Assembly: GCF_008629675.1 (NCBI RefSeq)
Contig: NZ_VWOX01000005.1
Location: forward strand, 435,001 to 499,000
DNA from: Roseiconus nitratireducens
GTDB lineage: Bacteria > Planctomycetota > Planctomycetia > Pirellulales > Pirellulaceae
Direction of reading: 5' to 3'
DNA length: 64,000 nucleotides
Below are positions 47,626-56,500 of the stretch, one piece after another. The notes under the pieces are model-generated. The model was not told the origin of the DNA. It did not search any database and saw nothing but the letters and a program-made list of their open reading frames with translations. Within the stretch, counting starts at the first letter, position 1, and every line of letters starts with the position of its first letter. Both the position numbers and the translations under genes were made by a program.

Positions 47626-48518
47626 CGAACTGAAGATATCGACGGGGCTCAATCAAATGCGACAACCATGCTCTGAATCCACACCAGGCGTTGAAAACCG
47701 AATCGCCGGTGCCGCACGGAACCTTGGCACTTTGGCCTGCCTGATTCTGGCGGTCTGCTGTTTCCAGCCGCGACTGGCCGCCCTGCTGCCGAGCCCGCCC
47801 ACCGGTCTGTCCACCAGCGAAAACCTGCAAAGCGCCTCGGCACACCCGATCGCCAGCACCACCCCCGCCCGTCGATCGAAGTGGATCACGCGTCCCATCG
47901 AACAACTGCGGTGCGGCGACCGAATCCCGGCGGAATTGCCAGCGAGCGAGGTGAGTCCACCGACACTGCAGCCGGATCCGGATGCGTGGCGGCTGATCAA
48001 GCTGGAATTGATCAAGGAAAACGGACAAGCGGTTGAAGTCACCCTGCTGCGTCCCTTGCAATGGCTCCGTCGTGCCGGTGCAGTCACCAACGGATCCTTC
48101 CCGGTTCAATTGGAGGAACTGGGGATCCGCGGCCAGGCGGCGGTTCTGGACATCGGCCCCTGCCCCCACATCCAATCCGGTCCAGGGCGGCTGGTCACCG
48201 GAACCTTTCGGCACGTCTGCGCGGACCTCGTGCGGTTGCGTGTGGCCGGCTCCAACGAGCCGATCACCTGCACCACCGGGCACCCGATCTGGAGCGAAGA
48301 CCGAGACGAATTCGTGGCGGCGGCCAGCCTGTCAGTGGGGGAACAGCTACGCCTGCTCGGAGGCCGGAAGACAAGTGTTGTCGGCATTGAGCAACTGCCA
48401 CGGCAACCCACGCGAGTTTGCAACCTCGAAGTCGCCGGCACCCACACCTACCACGTCGGAACCGGCCTGCTGGTCCACAACGCCGTGGCAAAGTGCGGGG
48501 CGGAGGGTGGGACACAGG
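47538..48518. repeat. duplicated HINT block, copy 2
   Basis: This 981-base block is the second copy of 45470-46447. It has a 3-base length difference in the leader and substitutions concentrated near both ends. The last third carries several (for example the codons for SSDP versus SNEP and DRGEF versus DRDEF). Confidence 0.9.
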
Positions 48519-48886
48519 CAGATGGCAGCATTCGATTCAAACGCTGGAAACGAGGTGATTCGATTGACAAGCCACTTCCCGATGGGGCCGCACCTGATTG
48601 GGGGACGGTCCAGTCTCGTTACTGGAAAAACCGCTACGAAGCATCTAGAAACACCGGAGAGTTTTCGCCTACACAGCTTGCGGAAATGCGAAAGGGGAAT
48701 GCACCCTATGATTTCAATCCTCGCACAGGACGCTGGGAACGGCGTGAGCTCCATCACGTAAATGCTCGAAGACATTTGACAGACAATTCGCCTTTAAATC
48801 TTCGCGAGCTGACTCGTGACTGGCACGCAGAGGTTGATCCGTTCAGAAGAGTTCCGGGAATAATGCCCAATCGGGGAATACGTTGA
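47657..48886 (+). CDS. toxin cassette 2: HINT C-terminal part fused to LHH-type nuclease tip
   Basis: 409 residues. Residues 1-283 are nearly identical to cassette 1: the same hydrophobic segment, RPIEQLRCGDRI, TTGHPIWSEDRDEF and GLLVHN with Asn275. The tip (about 284-409) is unrelated to tip 1: FKRWKRGDSIDKPLPDG, QSRYWKNRYEASRN, YDFNPRTGRWERRELHHVNA and SPLNLRELTRDWHAEVDPFR. The ELHHVNARR segment with downstream RDWHAEVDPFR fits the LHH branch of HNH/Endo VII nucleases. As in cassette 1 the HINT N-terminal Cys is absent. The stop overlaps the next gene's TTG start by four bases. The start at 47657 is taken from homology with cassette 1; the frame opens at 47585 within repeat R2. Confidence 0.8.
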   Translation: MRQPCSESTPGVENRIAGAARNLGTLACLILAVCCFQPRLAALLPSPPTGLSTSENLQSASAHPIASTTPARRSKWITRPIEQLRCGDRIPAELPASEVSPPTLQPDPDAWRLIKLELIKENGQAVEVTLLRPLQWLRRAGAVTNGSFPVQLEELGIRGQAAVLDIGPCPHIQSGPGRLVTGTFRHVCADLVRLRVAGSNEPITCTTGHPIWSEDRDEFVAAASLSVGEQLRLLGGRKTSVVGIEQLPRQPTRVCNLEVAGTHTYHVGTGLLVHNAVAKCGAEGGTQADGSIRFKRWKRGDSIDKPLPDGAAPDWGTVQSRYWKNRYEASRNTGEFSPTQLAEMRKGNAPYDFNPRTGRWERRELHHVNARRHLTDNSPLNLRELTRDWHAEVDPFRRVPGIMPNRGIR

Positions 48887-49365
48887 TCGATTATAGCTAT
48901 TTGCACGAAATTGAATTCATCGAATTCAAAACAAAGATCCCTCGGTCACGTCAGTCTTTGGCGCAATGCCTGTTGCGCGAAGGTTTCACGCTTCATGACG
49001 ATTTATTCTGCGTCGACCGAACCGACAAGGTTCCTCCATGGCAACACCCGTCCATCATCGAAACGTCAGTAATCGATCAACAAGATGAAGTTTACGATTA
49101 CTCGGAGGGGGTTTGGGATTGCCTACAACTCAAATACTTGCTCGCGTTTCTTCCATTTGACTTTGCAGGCCAGTTTGTTGAGTGTGCTCAAAGACTAAGC
49201 GAACGACTTAATATACGCCCAGAGTATGGTGGGAGGATCATTACGGCGAAAGCGCTCTATGCAAAGCTAGAAACTGCCAAATCCGAAGTACTCAAGGAAA
49301 CCGGTGAACTGCCCGGGACCGAGAACTTAGCGATCTTTATTCAAAGCACCTACCCTAGACGCTGA
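48883..49365 (+). CDS. probable immunity protein for the LHH-type tip
   Basis: 160 residues, family not recognised. It starts with TTG (LIDYSYLHEIEFIEF as written codons) overlapping the toxin stop by four bases and preceded by GGGGA about six bases upstream. No other early start codon is available. The protein has no signal or membrane helix, which fits cytoplasmic immunity. Its position directly after a toxin tip is the main evidence. GC content is about 40% in the first line, lower than any neighbour, consistent with recent acquisition as part of the tip-immunity unit. Confidence 0.7.
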   Translation: MIDYSYLHEIEFIEFKTKIPRSRQSLAQCLLREGFTLHDDLFCVDRTDKVPPWQHPSIIETSVIDQQDEVYDYSEGVWDCLQLKYLLAFLPFDFAGQFVECAQRLSERLNIRPEYGGRIITAKALYAKLETAKSEVLKETGELPGTENLAIFIQSTYPRR

Positions 49366-49385
49366 CTGAGAAACTAGTGGGCAGT

Positions 49386-49550
49386 CCAGGATCCGCTGAA
49401 GTCTGTCGTCCCTTCGGGACTTGGCATGACTTCCCCACCAACCCCGGCGGGCAAGCCCGGGCTTGCCCACCGGATGCCTGATGCCACAAACACCCAGCCC
49501 CGAAGGGGCGACAGACAAGCCTGAATGTCTCAACATCCAGGCCCGGAGGG
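49386..49550. repeat. palindromic repeat copy R3
   Basis: It starts with CAGGATCCG, as R1 does, then the left arm CTGTCGTCCCTTCGGGACTT at 49403 and the right arm AGCCCCGAAGGGGCGACAG ending at 49514, followed by a CAGGCCCGGAGGGC remnant. It closes the toxin region on the right, just before the end of the DUF1583-like gene on the other strand. Confidence 0.75.
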
Positions 49551-49624
49551 CTGATCCATCGCGGCGTCGAAAAAATCTCCGGCGTGACCGAGCGCACCTT
49601 TCCAGCCATGCTGCTTTCGGACTT

Positions 49625-52600
49625 TCACTTTCCGGTCCATGGGACCGGAACCGGGTTGTCGACTCCCGAGAAGAGCATCCGTGTCCCATCGGGTGACCAT
49701 TCGCAATCGAGAATCTTTTTGCCCACGGGCTGATCGGGCAGCAGTTCGGGCTTCCCCGTTTCGTCTCGCGCCAACCGGAACAGCCTCGCTCCGCCATGCG
49801 GTGCGCTGTACATCGAAACCACGACGTGGCGACCGTCCGGAGTCCAACTGCAATTGGCCCCCGGACCGTCGGGACGCGACAACAGGCTGCGATAATGTGG
49901 AGGCGGCGTGACACGGACGACACCGATTTCAAAGTCTCCCGTCTGTCGATTCCGCCCCTTGAAGCCGATGGATTGACCGTCCGGAGACCAACCCATATTC
50001 CAGTAGATCGTGCTGAAGCGGCCGGTGGCTTTCGCCGTCAGCAACTCATGCGTTTGCCCCGTTGCGACATCCAGGACGATGAGATTGCCTGACTTTGCGT
50101 ACACAATGCGGTTGTCGACCGGCGACCACTCCGCACCCCAGGCACGTTGATCCACGATGCGTCGATTGGAACCATCTGCGTCCATCACGACCACACCGCT
50201 GCCGGGAAGCGACAGCACCAACCGTTTGCCATCCGGCGAATAGCTTGGCATGCAGCCTTCGCCAAGATCCCGCAGCCCGCTACCGTCCAGATTCATGCGG
50301 AAGATGTGGGACGATCTCGTGCTGCCGGTGGACATGTCGCACACGATGTGACGACCGTCCGGCGAGAACTCCGCCGACCCGAGATGGGTGAACCCCGGTG
50401 CGGGGGAAGCCACCATCCGCACGTCGCTGCCGTCGTGGTTCATGATCCACAGCTTCTGCTGCTCCTGCTCAGGTTTCGGCGCCAGGTACATCAACTGCTC
50501 GGCTCGCAACGTCAACGATTTCCAGACGACGCGGCACGATCCGTTGCCGTTGCACATCGCCGACAACAAAACGCCGTCCGAATGTGTCGGTCGATCGCTG
50601 ACCGTTTCACTTGCCAAGTACTGAAACACCTCGGAATCCTGTTCCGCGAATAAATAGTGGACCACATCGCCACGGCGCGACAGTCGCATTCGGCCGGCGG
50701 CTGCGTCACAGGTTTTATGCATGCTGACCGGGTACGTCCGGCTGCCGTCTGGATGCAGTTGGGACACCGAAACGTTCAACCGATGCCCCACGTCATGAAG
50801 ACGGGTCCGAGTCAGCCGACAATGGCTCTGTCGCTGATCATCCAGTCGAGCAACCAATTGGATTGCGGCGAAGACATCCGATTGGACGTTCAAAGCTTCA
50901 AACCCGGCCTCAATGTCGAAGTCACCTTCGAGCGAAAACCTTGTAATCAAATCGAATCCGGCCCACCTGCCGGACCCCGGTCGGGTGACCGCAACCCCAT
51001 CACCCGACGCGGCCATCACGCCGCCCCCATCGGAATCACGCGTCGTAAAGAACTCCTCTGGTAATCCGTCCTTGGTGAAGTCATGAGTGAAAACCGACTT
51101 CAACTCTTCGGATTGTTCGTCCAGAGCTGCCACAAATGGATCGGCCAATGCTTGCCCGGATGCGTCGGGCACCCGCTTGGGCCAGTCGGCCTCCAGCGTG
51201 ACGTTTCGGACACGGACTTCGGTCTGATCGGCATAGTGAAACAAACCGAAGCTGCGCCGGCTCGGTCGGGGCGCTTCGCACTGAAAGACGGGCTGGCCGT
51301 TAAGCGTCAACGTCAGGGAGCCACTGGATACGGCGACCGACATCCGATTCCAATCGTTGGCAAGCAGCGGCAGCGGAGTCGCTCCCGGTTGCATTCCCAC
51401 CGCGTCAAGCAAATGATCCGGCCGGACGTCGGTGCGGTCATGCTTCCCATCGGTCATCCAGTGAAGACGCACACCGTCGGGACGCAGTATGAACACTTGC
51501 CGATCGAACGACGGGTGCACCTCCACCTGCCCGGGCTGGTAGAAGAATTCGTATTCGATTCGGCCATCTTCAACCAACGGTCTGAAATAACGCAGTTGGC
51601 TTTCATACCAACTTCCTGCATTTTCAACCCATCGGCGACCGTGAATTTCCGACGTCCCGCCCGCGGAATCAACCAACCGCCAGATGGCATCCTCCGCACC
51701 GACCGGTTCGGACTGATAAGAAACCCAGCCGCTCAGTTCGCGCGACGTTGCCAGCGACACTCGGTCTGGGACCTGGGGATCGCCACTGACCTGAGCGTGA
51801 ACGACCTGCGCCGTGTTGCGGCCCCAGGAGCGGAATCCGACCCACGGATCATGATTCTTCGCAAGCGACTGCGAATGTACTTCCTGGCCATTGATGGAGA
51901 TCGTTCGCCGGCCGCCTTCGAAGCTGGCCCGAAAATGGAACGTCTCGTCCTGTCGCGTCAACGGTGTTTGAGAAATCGACTGCACCGAAGATCCGTCGCG
52001 AAAGGTCCCGACTTCGATTTCCTGCGTTTGCCGAGGCCCGAAGTACTGTCCGGCCGCGAGAAACTGAGTCGTTGTCCGAGAACCGATTTCGCCCTCGAAT
52101 GCAAACTCGCCTCGAAGCGGACTTTGGAAAACCAGATAGTCATCGTTGTGACCGCTGACATGAAACAACTCCTTTCCGGCGAATTGCCATTGCGAAGGCG
52201 GCGTTCCCGCGCCGCGTGTCCATGCCGTCGCTCGCTCAATCGGAATCCAATGCTCAAGTTCCATCCCCTCGATCGCCGCGGCATCTTCCCCGGCCAGCAT
52301 CAGGATCCGCTTGTGTCCCACCAAAGCGGCCAAGTGTTCATGCCAAACGGGATAACGTCCGAGTTCCTTGACGTTTCTTCGTTGTAGAAACAAATGTTCG
52401 ATGAGTGGTGTGCTGAGTCGATTGTTTGGGAATCGCCGATCGGCCCAATAAACCGCGAGCGTTTCCGGCCACATGTCGGCCAGGTTTTTCGGGCGAGTGT
52501 CCTTCAAGCTTTGAAACAGCTTGTCGGCGGCAATCGACGCGGCTTCTTCATCGCCGAGCTTCAAGTCGATCATGAACAACAGCGCCCAACGAGACCGCTG

Positions 52601-53122
52601 CTGAAACGATCCTTCGGCGGAACGATCTGCCACGGTCGCACGCAACTCCGCCAACTTGCCCGTCGCTTCGGCCGCGTCCAGAAGGTCAAACACTGGCGAG
52701 ACCAGCGTACCGCCACGAGAGGTCCCCTGAAATCGAACGGGATGCCGTTGGAGGGCAAGCGGCGACGGATCGGTTTGGATGAAGCGCCCCGTCATCCGAA
52801 ACCCCAACTGTGAATCGCCAGGCAGAACCCATGCCGCCAACTTCCGATAGCGCTCCGCAGGCGGCAGTCCTGCCGAATCCGCCCGTAATCGGTCGACGTT
52901 CTCGGCCAGAACGTGTCGGCCAAAAATCCTTTGCAGCGATCCCGAATCCGACGCCGCCGGTCGAGTCGATTCCGCGACTTGGCGCTTGGGTTTTGGCTCC
53001 GCGTTGGTCGGCGGGGCGCCGTACGACGGTTGCTCCAGAACATGAAGTTGTCCCAGGGCGTGCCCTACCAAAAGCGCCGGCAAGAAGAACCATTGAAATC
53101 GGTTGAATCGACTGTGCTCCAT
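49625..53122 (-). CDS. large secreted protein with beta-sandwich domains and C-terminal PD40/TolB-like propeller
   Basis: 1165 residues. A signal peptide (FNRFQWFFLPALLVGHALG) is followed by a helical region (residues ~100-330) and then beta-sandwich domains. The first has DDYLVFQSPLRGEFAFEGEI and TISINGQEVHSQSLAKNHDP; the second has SLTLTLNGQPVFQCEAPRPS. A third is near residue 660. These resemble the DUF1581/DUF1583 families described in Rhodopirellula, by recall. The last ~300 residues carry at least six PD40-type blades (SAEFSPDGRHIVCDMS, PSYSPDGKRLVLSLPG, CSWTPDGRHVVVSMYS, CEWSPDGTRMLFSGVD), a TolB-like propeller. It probably acts in the envelope; no catalytic motif is evident. ATG 53122 puts the signal peptide first. 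Confidence 0.78.
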   Translation of the reverse strand: MEHSRFNRFQWFFLPALLVGHALGQLHVLEQPSYGAPPTNAEPKPKRQVAESTRPAASDSGSLQRIFGRHVLAENVDRLRADSAGLPPAERYRKLAAWVLPGDSQLGFRMTGRFIQTDPSPLALQRHPVRFQGTSRGGTLVSPVFDLLDAAEATGKLAELRATVADRSAEGSFQQRSRWALLFMIDLKLGDEEAASIAADKLFQSLKDTRPKNLADMWPETLAVYWADRRFPNNRLSTPLIEHLFLQRRNVKELGRYPVWHEHLAALVGHKRILMLAGEDAAAIEGMELEHWIPIERATAWTRGAGTPPSQWQFAGKELFHVSGHNDDYLVFQSPLRGEFAFEGEIGSRTTTQFLAAGQYFGPRQTQEIEVGTFRDGSSVQSISQTPLTRQDETFHFRASFEGGRRTISINGQEVHSQSLAKNHDPWVGFRSWGRNTAQVVHAQVSGDPQVPDRVSLATSRELSGWVSYQSEPVGAEDAIWRLVDSAGGTSEIHGRRWVENAGSWYESQLRYFRPLVEDGRIEYEFFYQPGQVEVHPSFDRQVFILRPDGVRLHWMTDGKHDRTDVRPDHLLDAVGMQPGATPLPLLANDWNRMSVAVSSGSLTLTLNGQPVFQCEAPRPSRRSFGLFHYADQTEVRVRNVTLEADWPKRVPDASGQALADPFVAALDEQSEELKSVFTHDFTKDGLPEEFFTTRDSDGGGVMAASGDGVAVTRPGSGRWAGFDLITRFSLEGDFDIEAGFEALNVQSDVFAAIQLVARLDDQRQSHCRLTRTRLHDVGHRLNVSVSQLHPDGSRTYPVSMHKTCDAAAGRMRLSRRGDVVHYLFAEQDSEVFQYLASETVSDRPTHSDGVLLSAMCNGNGSCRVVWKSLTLRAEQLMYLAPKPEQEQQKLWIMNHDGSDVRMVASPAPGFTHLGSAEFSPDGRHIVCDMSTGSTRSSHIFRMNLDGSGLRDLGEGCMPSYSPDGKRLVLSLPGSGVVVMDADGSNRRIVDQRAWGAEWSPVDNRIVYAKSGNLIVLDVATGQTHELLTAKATGRFSTIYWNMGWSPDGQSIGFKGRNRQTGDFEIGVVRVTPPPHYRSLLSRPDGPGANCSWTPDGRHVVVSMYSAPHGGARLFRLARDETGKPELLPDQPVGKKILDCEWSPDGTRMLFSGVDNPVPVPWTGK

Positions 53123-53555
53123 GAGCCCCGGTCCGGAAGTCGGTAGGTGAAAGTCGCCCGCAGTCAGCTCACGCCGAAGCAAGCGACAGGCAGAGACCGT
53201 CGGCGATTCTAACAGGTGGACGGAAAGAGCTGTCTGGACCGGGCGGACGCTTGCCCCGTGCGCCCCCCGATCAAGAAAGCCGACCTAATTGAGACACGGT
53301 CGTTCGCCACACCGAGATCCGCCCACAACGAAGTCGCATCGCGACGTGGAATCACTCGCGAAAAGAATTCGATTTCTCGAATCGTCGCGGACGCCGGGGC
53401 ATTCGAGCCAACCGGCGCGGTGCCGGGATTCGCGTCCAGACCGGCTTGCAGCGGACAACGGATTGGACGGGTGCCCCGGAAACCGCCTATGGTATAGGGC
53501 CTGATTCCTGTTCTCCTGCAATCGGTTCCGTCCCTTCGGATAGTGAGATTCCTCC
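53123..53555. other. divergent intergenic region
   Basis: The space between the DUF1583-like and kinase genes should hold both promoters. I found no supported gene, RNA or terminator in it; short open frames on both strands look like chance. Confidence 0.4.
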
Positions 53556-56500
53556 ATGGCCGACCATTCCAATCCGCAGGGTGACAGTGATTCGGCCACG
53601 GTCGATTTCGATTGGACACCGCAGGTGGCGCCGATCGCCAACCGGTCGAGCGGGCCGCCATCTTCCAAACCGAAAACCAAGCCTGCCGACACCGTCGATG
53701 TTTCCCACCCGGTCTTCGCCGCCGGACGATGCATCGGCGACTATGAAATCGTGCGAGAAATCGGTCGCGGCGGGATGGGAGTCGTTTTCCAGGCAACGCA
53801 ACGGTCGCTCAATCGGCGTGTCGCCCTGAAGGTTCTGCCGTTCTCGGGCGCCTTTGACCACCGCGCCTTGGTCCGGTTCCAGAATGAAGCCTGGGCGGCA
53901 GCGCAGCTGGATCACCGGCACATCGTTCCCGTCCAACAAGTGGGCGAAGAGAACGGCATCCACTACTACGTGATGCCGTACATCCCAGGCGGTGATTTGG
54001 CCCATGTGATCAAGATGTTGAAAGAGGCTGCCGAATCGGGCGAGCATCCGCCGGCAACCAACGTGGAGGGTCACACCACACAGAAGAAGTCGGGACGAGA
54101 CAAAGAATCCGGATTTCCGGGACACTCGTCCACCCGAACGTCCGGCATTTCAAAAAAGGACACGTTGGCTTCGCACGAATTGTTGCGTCGGGTGGCGCAA
54201 CGGGGCACGACGTCGCATCCCAAATTCATCGAGTCTTTCGTCAAACTAGGGATCCAAGTCGCCGAAGGGCTGCACTACGCCCATGAAGTGGGGATCGTGC
54301 ACCGCGACATCAAACCTTCGAACTTGCTTTTGGACTTGGATGGCGACGCACACATTGCCGATTTTGGCCTGGCGCAGTTCGGCGATGACCGGGGCGCAAC
54401 GATCACCGGCGCGCTGGTCGGCACCTACTGCTACATGAGCCCCGAACAGGCGATCGGAAAGAATCGCGCGGGCGTGGACCAGCGATCCGACATTTTCTCC
54501 CTGGGAGCGACGTTGTACGAGTTGCTGACGCTCCGTCGCGCCTTCTCCGGAGAGACGCGGGAAGACACGTTGCGCAAGGTGATGTTGGAAAATCCCATGT
54601 CGCCTCGTCGGCTGGATCCCCACATCCCGGCGGCATTGGAAACGATTCTGATGACGGCAATGGCCAAGAATCCTGACGACCGCTACCAGACGGCGGCCGA
54701 ACTGGCCGAAGACCTGGCCTTGTTCCGCGACCACCGGCCAATCAAAGCGCAGCAGCCGACACTGTCCCAACGTCTGATCCAGTGGGGACGCGCCAATCGT
54801 CACCTGGCGGCTGCCGCCGCCTCCTCCGCCTTCGTCGCGCTGATCGGATCCATCGTGATTGCGGCGATCGGATGGAGCGCCTGGTCGACGACCTCGAACG
54901 CCTTGCAGTCGGAACAGAAAGAACGTCAGCATGTGGAGTCCCTGCTGCGATTCAGCGATTCGCAGCGATTGGCCAAAGAAGCGGCCTTGTACATGCAGAC
55001 GGATCCCGCCCTGGCGCTCCGTCTGGCACTGATTTCCGCCGAAAAACATCCCGGTGCCGACGCGAACAACATGATTTTGGCGGCTTTAGCGGCGCTGCAC
55101 GAGCAACAGACACTGCAATGCGACATGGAAGTCGGCCACGTCGCATTCAACGGCGACGGGACACGTCTGCTGGTCACCGCCCGCCAAGAAGATTTTGACG
55201 GCCCGCCCCGCGGGGCGCAACTGTGGGACGTTGCTCAGGGTCGGCGGATTCACGAATTCATGGACGACCGCACGACGGGCCCGATCACGTCGGCGATGTA
55301 CAGCCCCGACAACGCCCGCATCCTGACCACCGCGTCTCCTCCGGCTGCCCAGTCTCAGGATGACATCGACGGACAGCACACCAGTCGTCCGCCACGGTTG
55401 TGGGAAGATGTCGCCTTTCGGCCATTGGTGATCTTTGAAGACGCCTTTCTTTTCGAGACCCATCCGGCCTTGTTTGACCACGACGGTCGCCGGGTCGTGT
55501 TACCAACGATGGGGAATTCCGCCACGGTGTTTGATTGTGTCGGCGGGCAGTCCCTCTTGACCCTCACCGGCCATCAGGAACGCGTCGTATTCACGGCCTT
55601 CGTGCCTGCCGGCGACCGGATCGTGACGGCGTCGGACGACAACACCGTGCGCGTCTGGGATGCGAAAACCGGAGAGTCCCTGTTCGTTTTTGATCTCTGG
55701 AAACAAAAGACGACCGATGACACCCGCTGCGTCATCGACTCCATCAGTATTCGGCCCGACGGAAAACATTTGGCGACCGGTTCGCAACAATTCGGAGTTC
55801 ACCTGTGGGATTTGACCGAAGGCGTTCGAATCCCGACGGACCACCTCACCGGCACCCATTGCGCCTACTTGCCCGACAACCTGCACCTGGCGGTTTGGAA
55901 CCGGTACGGCAACCATGTTCAAGTGCTTCTCGGTTCCAATGCCCAACCGCGCAGAGAATTTCAAGCGTCCGGTCCGATCGTCAACGCGACACTCAGCCCC
56001 GATGCGTCCTGGCTCTCGTTGCGGTTGTTGGGCCCCAATCGCATCAACTTGTGGTCAACTCACCAGCCCCACCCTTCGGCATCGTTGCCCGGACATCAGG
56101 CCGACATCAACTCGTACTGCTTTGATCCAAGCTCTCAAATCTTGGCCACGGGGTCGAACGACGGAACGGTCAAACTGTGGCACATCCAAAACGGACGCCA
56201 GCGTGCAACCTTCTCGGACAAGGTCGAAGAAAGGTACACCGCGGCTGTGGTGGATCCTCAGGAGAACCACGTCGCGTACCCGATCATTGGAGACTTCTTC
56301 ACCGGAACGGTTTTCGAACCGGGACAGGAGCAACCGATTGCCAGCGTGACGGGCACAGTCAACATGCCGGTAGGATCCTCGACTCGGTTCGTCAAGATCG
56401 ATGGAAACCGCTTGGCGGTGCACGACATCGATTCGGGAGAGCCATTGAAATCCATTTCCAGCCTGTTCGGTCCCTATCAGCTGGCAGCAATCAATGGCAG

